Source: a bacterium
Lineage (GTDB): Bacteria > Chloroflexota > Dormibacteria > UBA8260 > Bog-877
Reading direction: 5' to 3'
DNA length: 17,879 bases
NCBI GenBank assembly: GCA_021817025.1
Contig: JAKAWF010000047.1
Span: 1-17,879 of the forward strand
Within the stretch, counting starts at the first letter, position 1, and the number at the start of each line of letters is the position of its first letter. The notes below the pieces were generated by a model, which ran no database searches, was not told the DNA's origin, and was given only the letters and a program-made list of their open reading frames with translations. Below are positions 12,532-17,879 of this stretch, piece by piece. The translations under genes and the position numbers were made by a program.

Positions 12532-14228
12532 CCTTGACGACCACTGAGATCCTGCCGCCCAGCCTGCCCCGGGGTCGCAGCAACCTGGTTCTCACGGGCT
12601 TTTCCGGTGCCGGCAAGACGACTGTGGGCCGAGCGGTGGCGGATCGGCTCGGGCTTCCGTTCGTCGATCTCGACGAGGTTGTGGCCACCCGAGCCGCGAT
12701 GCCGGTCGAGCAGATCTTCGAGCGAGGGGGGGAGGCGGGGTTCAGGTCGCTGGAGCGGGTGGCGCTCGCCGATGCGGCCAAGCTCTCCGCGTGCGTGGTG
12801 GCGACGGGCGGTGGCGCGTTCACCAATCAGGAGGACTTCGCGCGCCTCGCGGATGGGTCGGTGGTGGTGGTGCTGCACTGCGAACTGGAGGAGACCGAGC
12901 GAAGGCTGGCCCGCTCCCATCCCAGACCGCTGCTGCAGGTGGGCCGGACGCAGGGGCTGGAAGCTCTGATGGGGGAACGCTCCGCAGCCTACGCGGAGCT
13001 CGGGGCGGTGGTTGAGACGACGGGGCGAGATGTCGGGGCGGTGGCGACCGAGGTGGCCGGGTTGTACCACGCCTCCCAGCCGCCGGGGCCGGCGGCGATC
13101 CGGGTGAGCGACGGCCAGATCTCCTACCCGGTGCTAGTCGGACGGTCCGCCCTGCTGGGCTTGGGTGCGTCGCTGGCTGCCGAGATCCCGGCTGCCAGCA
13201 GAGTCGTCCTCATCGCCGACTCCAAGGTGGCCGACTCCGCGGGTGCAGCCGCCGCTGCCGCCCTCAGCCGGCAGGGGCTCAAGGTGGCGCGGCTGGCGGT
13301 GCCGGCGGGAGAGGCCGCCAAACGAATCGAGGTCGTGGCCTGGCTGTGGCAGCGTCTGGCCGGCCTGGCGGCTGACCGGCACGATGTGGTGGTCGCAGTC
13401 GGAGGGGGCGGCGCGCTGGACGCGATCGGGTTCGCGGCCGCCACCTTCGCCCGCGGGCTGCCGCTGGTGAACGTGCCAACCACGCTGCTGGCCATGGCCG
13501 ATGCCGCCATCGGCGGGAAGGTGGCGATCGACCATGCCGGGACGAAGAACTCGGTTGGCTCGTTCCACCAGCCCCGGCTGGTGATAGCCGATCCGGAGGT
13601 CCTCAGGACCCTGCCGGATGAGATCCTCCGGCAGGGTATGGCCGAGATTCTGAAGTCCGGCATCCTCGGGTCTCCTCTGATGCTGGAGCTGAGCCGGCAA
13701 TACCTCGGCGACGATGGCCACCGCGACTGGACCTGGCTGGTGGAGCAGACCGTCCGAATCAAGGGCGGCTATGTGGCCGCGGACTCGGCCGACCTGGGAC
13801 CGCGCCAGGCCCTGAACCTGGGACACACTTTCGCCCATGGCTTGGAGGCGGCCAGCGACTACACCCTCTCCCATGGCGAGGCTGTCGCGGTCGGCTTGGT
13901 GGCGGCGGCGGACCTGGGCCATCGGCTCGGAATGTCGCCGGGGCCGCTCAGCTCCGAGCTGGCGGAGCTTCTAGCGGCCTTCGGACTGCCTTGTCGGCTC
14001 CCTCCTGGGCTGGACCCGGCGAGGATCCGGCGGGCCATCGCCGGCGACAAGAAGCGGCGTGCGGGCCGGGCGGTATTCGTGATTCCCCGCCGGGAGGGCG
14101 GGGCCCACCTGGTGGCGGGCCTCGACACCGACTGGGCGCTGCGATCCCTGTGGAACGGGGCTGCGGTCGAGGCTGCGGCGGTTGATGACGGAGTCTCTCC
14201 GGAGCACCTCAGGGAGGGCTGGGCTTGA
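12528..14228 (+). CDS. aroKB: Bifunctional shikimate kinase / 3-dehydroquinate synthase (AroK-AroB fusion)
   Basis: A 566-residue fusion covering steps five and two. The N-terminal shikimate kinase (about 18-175) has Walker A GFSGAGKTT (24-32), FVDLDEVV, FRSLE and ATGGGAF. The C-terminal dehydroquinate synthase (about 185-545) has VAVGGGGALDAIGF with GGGGALD at 292-298, VPTTLLAMADAAIGGKVAID, KNSVGSFHQP, and zinc ligands Glu373 (AEILKSG), His433 (LNLGHT) and His449 (SHGEAV); the 16-residue spacing of the two His matches the fungal enzyme. No stop or frameshift separates the halves, so the fusion is genuine. Similar fusions are known, for example in Bifidobacterium. The GTG start is set by the GTGA overlap with aroC; a GTG three bases earlier is equivalent. 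A TTGA overlap leads to aroQ. Confidence 0.95.
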   Translation: MTLTTTEILPPSLPRGRSNLVLTGFSGAGKTTVGRAVADRLGLPFVDLDEVVATRAAMPVEQIFERGGEAGFRSLERVALADAAKLSACVVATGGGAFTNQEDFARLADGSVVVVLHCELEETERRLARSHPRPLLQVGRTQGLEALMGERSAAYAELGAVVETTGRDVGAVATEVAGLYHASQPPGPAAIRVSDGQISYPVLVGRSALLGLGASLAAEIPAASRVVLIADSKVADSAGAAAAAALSRQGLKVARLAVPAGEAAKRIEVVAWLWQRLAGLAADRHDVVVAVGGGGALDAIGFAAATFARGLPLVNVPTTLLAMADAAIGGKVAIDHAGTKNSVGSFHQPRLVIADPEVLRTLPDEILRQGMAEILKSGILGSPLMLELSRQYLGDDGHRDWTWLVEQTVRIKGGYVAADSADLGPRQALNLGHTFAHGLEAASDYTLSHGEAVAVGLVAAADLGHRLGMSPGPLSSELAELLAAFGLPCRLPPGLDPARIRRAIAGDKKRRAGRAVFVIPRREGGAHLVAGLDTDWALRSLWNGAAVEAAAVDDGVSPEHLREGWA

Positions 14229-14677
14229 AAGTTCTGGTGCTCAACGGCCCCAACCTCAATCTCCTCGGCAGCCGGGAGCCGGACCTCTATGGGCATGCCA
14301 CCCTCGCCGACGTGGAAGCAGCCCTGTCCGCGCGGGCCCGTTTGCTGGGAGTAGGCGTCGAATTCAGACAGTCCAACTCCGAAGGCGAGCTGGTGACCTG
14401 GGTGCAGGGCGCCAAGGACGTCGCCGATGGCATCATCATCAACCCCGGCGGCTACTCCCACAGCAGCGTGGCGATTCGGGACGCCCTGGCGGCAGTTGGG
14501 CTGCCGGCGGTGGAGGTCCATCTCACCAACCCCGCGGCCCGGGAGTGGTTCCGGCAGACCGACCTTGTGGCCGGCGCCTGCGCGGGCGTGGTGGCGGGAT
14601 TCGGGCTGGCGGGCTACCTGGTGGCCTTGGAGCGCCTGGTGGTGATTGGGGGCGGGACAGAACCGGGGCCCAGCTAG
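14225..14677 (+). CDS. aroQ: 3-dehydroquinate dehydratase, type II
   Basis: Dehydrates 3-dehydroquinate to 3-dehydroshikimate, the third step, by the type II mechanism. The 150-residue product starts at TTG 14225 inside a TTGA overlap with aroKB, with GGGAGGG at 14212-14218 as ribosome site. It opens with VLNGPNLNLLGSREPDLYG, giving catalytic Tyr22; NPGGYSHSS and VEVHLTNPAAREWFR (catalytic His99) complete the active site. The dodecamer-forming type II family is normally 140-150 residues, so the gene is intact. It is the last gene of the aro operon and closes the pathway: with it every shikimate enzyme is encoded between 7358 and 14677. Confidence 0.95.
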   Translation: MKVLVLNGPNLNLLGSREPDLYGHATLADVEAALSARARLLGVGVEFRQSNSEGELVTWVQGAKDVADGIIINPGGYSHSSVAIRDALAAVGLPAVEVHLTNPAAREWFRQTDLVAGACAGVVAGFGLAGYLVALERLVVIGGGTEPGPS

Positions 14678-14684
14678 CGCTGGG
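14669..14684 (+). terminator. Weak hairpin at the end of aroQ
   Basis: CCCAGC (14669-14674) pairs with GCTGGG (14679-14684) around the aroQ stop codon. The 6-bp stem has no T tract, so any terminator role is uncertain. Confidence 0.25.
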
Positions 14685-14995
14685 GGCGGTGTCGGGGTCT
14701 GTCCAGCCGAAGTTTGGCTCCTCGCGACGAGGCGAGCGGGGCGCGACCGCGGTTCTCTCCGACCGGCCACAGTGGCAGCGGCGAGCTGGCCGTGGCTGCG
14801 TCTCACGTCGCTGACCTGCACCAAGGTGCCCGTACGGGCCAGGCGCCTCAGCATTCCGGCCCTGGTCCTCTGGGAATCTGCCGCCGCACCTCCCAGGGTG
14901 GCACTCGACTCTCTCCCGTGGGCCACCCCAGCCCGCGATGGCCCGGCGATTGCTACTCTGTCAGAGCAGGTCAAAGCTCAGGAGGATGCTCACAG
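14678..14995. other. Intergenic region between aroQ and the peroxiredoxin gene
   Basis: No convincing gene in these 318 bases; open frames here are extensions of neighbours with poor composition. CTCG-CGA-CGAG near 14720-14735 can fold, and GCCCGTACGGGC (14828-14839) is a perfect 12-base palindrome that could be an operator. TACTCT at 14954-14959 is a possible but weak -10 box for the peroxiredoxin gene, without a matching -35. Confidence 0.4.
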
Positions 14996-15457
14996 ATGCT
15001 GGCGGTTGGTGATTCGGCTCCGAGCTTTGAGCTGGAGGCAGGGACCGGCGAGCGGGTCGCAACCGAGCGTCTTCGGGGTGCTCGTTGGGTTATCTACTTC
15101 TATCCGAAGGACAACACCCCAGGGTGCACGATCGAGACCTGCGAGTTCGGCCAGGCCTCGTCCGAATTCGCCCAGAGGGGGATCCGGGTATTCGGCTGCT
15201 CGGTTGGAGACGCCGCAGCCAAGAAGGCCTTCGCCGAGAGCTGCGACGCGTCCGAGCTACCCCTACTCGCTGACCCAGATCACGAGGTGGCACAGGCGTT
15301 TGGGGTTTGGGTGCAGCGCAGCTATGCCGGCCGCGACTACATGGGGATCGCGCGGACCACATTCGTGATCGGTCCCGACGGCAAGATCGAGCAGGTCTTT
15401 GAAGGCGTCAAGCCCGCTGGGCACGCCGAGGAGGTGCTGGCGGCGCTGCCGGCCTGA
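14996..15457 (+). CDS. bcp: Thioredoxin-dependent peroxiredoxin, PrxQ/Bcp type
   Basis: Reduces hydrogen peroxide and organic hydroperoxides, recycled by thioredoxin, in the cytoplasm. The ATG at 14996 follows AGGAGG (14980-14985) with a 10-base gap and gives 153 residues, the normal size. YFYPKDNTPGCTIETC holds the peroxidatic Cys44 and a second Cys49, the five-residue pair of two-Cys PrxQ proteins. The tail ARTTFVIGPDGKIEQVFEGVKPAGHAEEVL is typical. An in-frame extension upstream to 14714 lacks family similarity and is rejected. It follows aroQ on the same strand but after 318 bases, so it is probably a separate unit. A self-complementary stretch rich in CCGG (15459-15477) just after the stop may help termination. 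Confidence 0.94.
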   Translation: MLAVGDSAPSFELEAGTGERVATERLRGARWVIYFYPKDNTPGCTIETCEFGQASSEFAQRGIRVFGCSVGDAAAKKAFAESCDASELPLLADPDHEVAQAFGVWVQRSYAGRDYMGIARTTFVIGPDGKIEQVFEGVKPAGHAEEVLAALPA

Positions 15458-15676
15458 GACCGGACGGTCACCGGCCGGGAAGCCCTGACCTCGCCGCTCG
15501 GACGCGGCTCGTGGCGGGGGCGGGTGTCCTGGTAGTGGCGGCGGCGAGCTTGATGGCCGGACGCGAACTCACGGGAGGGACCCAGCATCTTCTGAGATGA
15601 CTCTAAGGATCGGGGCGCAGAGTGGTGGCCAGGCAATGGCAACCCTCGGCACCCGGTGTCGAAAGGAGTCGAGAAG

Positions 15677-17035
15677 ATGGACGACCCAAACGAGATCCGT
15701 GATGACCCGGCAGGCAGCCTTCCCACCGACCCTCTGTCGAACTCCGCGCCGGAGCCTGCCTCGTCTTCGCAGTCGGACGACCAGGCGCCTCCAGCCGGGT
15801 TCCACGACGGTGGCGAGGGGGGCTTGGTTCCCCCGGGCCCCCCTGAGCCACTACAGGGAGCGGGTCGCACGGGGTCCTCAACCAGTGCGCGACTGCCCAG
15901 GTGGCTGGCGGCCGGGGCGGCGGCAGCAGTGGTTCTCGGCGCGGTCGGGTTCGGAGGTTATGAGCTGGGAGCCGCCAACAGGACCATCAGCACGACGGCC
16001 ACCCAAGCGATTCCGACGCCCCCCAGCGGGGGGGTCTCGTCCAACTCGCTCAGCAGTGGCCGGCTCAACGTCTCCGCGATCGTCGCCGAGGTGGATCCGG
16101 CGGTGGTCGACATCACCGCCACGGACGGCTATCAGCATGCCGTGTCCGCCGGCACGGGCATGGTCCTGACTTCCAATGGCGAGGTGCTAACCAACAACCA
16201 TGTGATCGCTGGCGCAACCAGCATCACCGCCCAGATTGACGGCAGGGGGCCCAAGTACACGGCCAAGGTGATCGGGACCGACCCCACCCACGACGTTGCC
16301 CTCATCCAGCTTCAGGGTGTCTCGGGCCTGCACACAGTGGCGGTGGGCAACTCCGCTGGCGTCAGGGTGGGCGAGCCGGTGGTGGCGATAGGGAATGCCC
16401 TCGATCTGCCCGGTTCGCCGACGGTCACCGATGGCATCGTGTCAGCGCTCGACCGGTCAATCACCGCCAGCAACCAACTCGGCGGCAACACCGAGAACCT
16501 GTCCGGATTGCTCCAGACCGACGCCCCGCTCAGCCCTGGCAACTCAGGGGGCCCATTGCTCAACTCCTCGGGCCAGGTGATCGGCATGAACACCGCGGCG
16601 GCCACCGGCGGCACGGGCCAGTCCGCCTCCAACATCGGTTTCGCGATCCCAATCGACCAGGCGCTGTCCATCGCCAGCCAGATCCAGCGGGGCCAGTCGA
16701 GCTCCTCCATTCAGATTGGCCAGCCCGCGTTCCTGGGAGTTGACGTGGAGAATGTGCCCTCGGGTCAGGGTGGGTACTTCGGGGGCTACACACCACCGGT
16801 CAGTTCTGGCGCCCTGGTTGTCAGGGTAGTTCGGGGGACGCCAGCAGCTAGTGCCGGCCTGGTTGCCGGGGACGTCATCACGACCTTTGGGGGCCAGGGG
16901 ATAAGCACCGTGGCGGCGCTGACGACCGCGATCCGCGCTGACCATGCCGGCCAGAGCGTGAGCGTCGGCTGGGTTGGACCCTCTGGCAGTTCGCACTCGG
17001 CCAGCATCACGCTCGCGGCTGGGCCGGCAGCCTAG
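15677..17035 (+). CDS. Membrane-anchored HtrA/DegP-like serine protease with PDZ domain
   Basis: An extracytoplasmic quality-control or stress protease of 452 residues. The ATG at 15677 follows AAAGGAG (15662-15668) with 8 bases between; a GTG at 15656 would be longer but lacks a site. Residues 1-73 are polar and Pro/Ser-rich, likely cytoplasmic. One hydrophobic segment (about 76-97, LAAGAAAAVVLGAVGFGGYE) anchors the protein. The trypsin-like domain has His175 (TNNHVI), Asp206 (HDVALI) and Ser290 (GNSGGPL), a complete triad, preceded by SAGTGMVL. A PDZ domain (about 350-450) includes FLGVDV, GTPAASAGLVAGDVI and a final beta strand. No regulator is adjacent. It is followed by a long hairpin, probably the end of the transcript. 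The substrate is unknown. Confidence 0.94.
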   Translation: MDDPNEIRDDPAGSLPTDPLSNSAPEPASSSQSDDQAPPAGFHDGGEGGLVPPGPPEPLQGAGRTGSSTSARLPRWLAAGAAAAVVLGAVGFGGYELGAANRTISTTATQAIPTPPSGGVSSNSLSSGRLNVSAIVAEVDPAVVDITATDGYQHAVSAGTGMVLTSNGEVLTNNHVIAGATSITAQIDGRGPKYTAKVIGTDPTHDVALIQLQGVSGLHTVAVGNSAGVRVGEPVVAIGNALDLPGSPTVTDGIVSALDRSITASNQLGGNTENLSGLLQTDAPLSPGNSGGPLLNSSGQVIGMNTAAATGGTGQSASNIGFAIPIDQALSIASQIQRGQSSSSIQIGQPAFLGVDVENVPSGQGGYFGGYTPPVSSGALVVRVVRGTPAASAGLVAGDVITTFGGQGISTVAALTTAIRADHAGQSVSVGWVGPSGSSHSASITLAAGPAA

Positions 17036-17065
17036 ACTGGCCGTCGGCTCCAGCTGCAGAAGGTA

Positions 17066-17109
17066 CTTGGCCCCAGGGCGGGAACTCGAGTCCCGGTCCT
17101 GGGGCCAAG
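17066..17109. terminator. Long hairpin after the HtrA-like gene
   Basis: CTTGGCCCCAGG (17066-17077) and CCTGGGGCCAAG (17098-17109) are perfect 12-bp arms. Inside, CGGGA (17079-17083) pairs with TCCCG (17091-17095), making a stem of about 17 bp with a 7-base loop. It begins 31 bases after the protease stop codon. No T tract follows, so it is a terminator of the T-less kind or an mRNA-end stabiliser. Confidence 0.6.
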
Positions 17110-17265
17110 GTGGGCGCGGCGCGAGCCGAGGGGCGCGACGGGGACGCGGTGGTATCCGACACGGATCGAGGAGGCGACGCGGTACCTGGCGGTGCCCATG
17201 CTGAACTCGGCCGGTCGCCGACCGGCACGGCGCTCGGGATCGGCTGGTAGACTCCGAGTTCACCC

Positions 17266-17337
17266 GCCGACGTAGCTCAGTGGTAGAGCAGCGGTTTCGT
17301 AAACCGCTGGCCGGGAGTTCGAATCTCCCCGTCGGCT
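17266..17337 (+). tRNA. tRNA-Thr, anticodon CGT
   Basis: A full cloverleaf can be drawn. The acceptor arm is GCCGACG (17266-17272) with CGTCGGC (17330-17336). The D arm is GCTC/GAGC. The anticodon stem GCGGT/ACCGC (17291-17295, 17303-17307) encloses loop TTCGTAA with anticodon CGT at 17298-17300. A 5-base variable loop precedes the T arm GGGAG-TTCGAAT-CTCCC (17313-17329). The discriminator is T17337. CCA is not fully encoded (CCG follows). It reads the threonine codon ACG. TAGACT at 17248-17253 is a possible -10 box. Confidence 0.96.
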
Positions 17338-17389
17338 CCGATTTTTGAGTTCAGCGATGACCGCAGACGTCCACTTCAATCCGCCCCCG

Positions 17390-17411
17390 TTGCAGTCAAA
17401 ATTGCAGTCAA
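17390..17411. repeat. Tandem direct repeat TTGCAGTCAA
   Basis: TTGCAGTCAA occurs at 17390-17399 and exactly again at 17402-17411, a 12-base period with an AA spacer. It lies 53 bases after the tRNA-Thr gene. Paired short direct repeats next to a tRNA 3' end are reminiscent of integrase arm-binding sites; that reading is a guess. Confidence 0.5.
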
Positions 17412-17455
17412 CTTTGAGGGAGCCGGGCGGCCCATAGCGGCTTCTGGAGGAAGCC

Positions 17456-17728
17456 TTGAGTCGGACCGAGGCCAGGCGAAGAGCCGGGTTGGCAGCGGTC
17501 CGATGTTGGCCCAGGCGGCCGCGCTTGGGGCCCTCGCAGCTGAGTGGCACCTATCGGGTCGGGCCCGGTCAGTCACCAGACGGCTTTGGACGGCACCTGG
17601 AGGCGGCCATCGAAGCGCTCCGCAGGCAAAATGGGGAGATTGCGGTACCGCGACCACTGCACTCGGTGGAGCGCCCCAGCAAGACCCCTGCCGACCGACC
17701 GGGACGGCTTTTCAGCCAGCCCTCATAG
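17456..17728 (+). CDS. Possible small protein, unknown
   Basis: TTG at 17456 follows GGAGG (17446-17450) with 5 bases between and opens 90 codons to a TAG at 17726-17728. The product is Arg/Pro-rich at both ends with one more protein-like central part (GRHLEAAIEALRRQNGEIA). I recognise no family. The opposite strand and the third frame are open here too, so the coding case rests mainly on the ribosome site. Confidence 0.22.
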   Translation: MSRTEARRRAGLAAVRCWPRRPRLGPSQLSGTYRVGPGQSPDGFGRHLEAAIEALRRQNGEIAVPRPLHSVERPSKTPADRPGRLFSQPS

Positions 17729-17739
17729 GCAGGTGGAAC

Positions 17740-17879
17740 TCAGACGCCCACGAGGTACTTCGATGTGGCTGCCGCATCGGCGAAGTAGTTGGCGTGAGTC
17801 ATTCGTACAGTGTCGTAGGAATCCGACCCAACCAGGACGATCTCCAGCGAAGGGCTCGTCCGCAGGTCTCGTTCCTTGT
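17740..17879 (-). CDS. C-terminal end of an unidentified protein (5' part outside window)
   Basis: The minus-strand frame entering from the right edge ends at TGA 17742-17740 and gives 45 residues with a well-mixed, protein-like composition, including PSLEIVLVGSDSYDTVRMT and HANYFADAAATSKYLVGV. The alternation of a hydrophobic strand (LEIVLVGSDS) and a helix suggests a folded domain. I do not recognise the family with confidence. The gene continues beyond the window, so length and start are unknown. Confidence 0.5.
   Translation of the reverse strand, partial: KERDLRTSPSLEIVLVGSDSYDTVRMTHANYFADAAATSKYLVGV

Larger units (their letters stand above)
17338..17739. other. Poorly coding stretch beside the tRNA gene
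   Basis: About 400 bases with no recognisable gene. It holds a tandem 10-base repeat (17390-17411), a GGCTTC/GAAGCC hairpin around 17440-17455, and one weak + strand ORF at 17456. Being directly 3' of a tRNA gene, it could be scar sequence of an integrated element, but no integrase or duplicated tRNA end is visible inside the window. Confidence 0.35.

Noticed and set aside
14714..14995. N-terminal extension of the peroxiredoxin frame
   Set aside because: A full-length Bcp begins at 14996 after AGGAGG; the extension has no family similarity.
15511..15600. 29-codon GTG ORF with a hydrophobic stretch before the protease gene
   Set aside because: No ribosome site or clear start; the hydrophobic run is short and could arise by chance in GCG/GTG-rich sequence.
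17260..17550. Minus-strand 96-codon ORF across the tRNA gene
   Set aside because: Its C-terminal residues (RGDSNSRPAVYETAALPLSY) are the familiar artefact of translating the antisense of a tRNA gene, not a protein.
17503..17879. + strand frame open from ATG 17503 to the right edge
   Set aside because: No ribosome site, mixed low-quality composition, and it opposes the more protein-like minus-strand C-terminus.
1..17879. CRISPR arrays, insertion sequences, T-box or other known riboswitches
   Set aside because: No regularly spaced repeats, no transposase motifs or terminal inverted repeats, and no T-box consensus were seen in the leaders.

Overview
This window comes from a GC-rich bacterium. 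The evidence is the strong G/C bias at third codon positions, many GTG and TTG starts, and several genes whose -10 box sits only 6-10 bases before the start codon, which suggests leaderless mRNAs. Actinobacteria-like or deep Chloroflexota/Dormibacterota-like lineages fit. The sequence alone does not settle the phylum, and I recognised no species marker.

Layout. Bases 3-388 hold the end of a probable winged-helix regulator and a doubtful small ORF, both on +. On the minus strand follow hpt (457-1110), a PIG3-type quinone oxidoreductase (1376-2338) and two bacterial PH-domain membrane proteins (2348-3709, 3706-4248). A divergent control region (4249-4565) separates these from a large + strand aromatic amino acid cluster: trpE-trpG, then aroH-aroF-tyrA-aroA-aroE-aroC-aroKB-aroQ (6909-14677). 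Further right are a PrxQ/Bcp peroxiredoxin (14996-15457), a membrane-anchored HtrA-type protease (15677-17035), a tRNA-Thr(CGT) gene (17266-17337), and a poorly coding stretch ending in a partial minus-strand gene.

How the genes work together. All seven shikimate steps are present: AroF, AroB, AroQ, AroE, AroK, AroA and AroC, with AroK and AroB fused. Chorismate can then go to anthranilate (TrpE/TrpG) or to prephenate and the tyrosine branch (AroH chorismate mutase, TyrA). The genes within each transcription unit overlap by exactly 4 nt (ATGA, GTGA or TTGA), eight junctions in all, implying tight translational coupling.

The most interesting content is two unannotated transcription attenuators. 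Before trpE there is a short leader ORF with Trp-Arg-Trp-Ser-Trp, an 11-bp intrinsic terminator with a T tract, and a competing antiterminator. Before aroH, inside the cluster, there is a 33-codon leader ORF with Tyr-Ala-Tyr-Ala-Tyr-Phe, a 10-bp terminator with a T tract, and a perfect 11-bp competing antiterminator. Both leaders follow a TTGACG -35 box and begin within a few bases of the predicted transcription start. Together they suggest that Trp supply controls the anthranilate branch while Tyr/Phe supply controls the whole common pathway.
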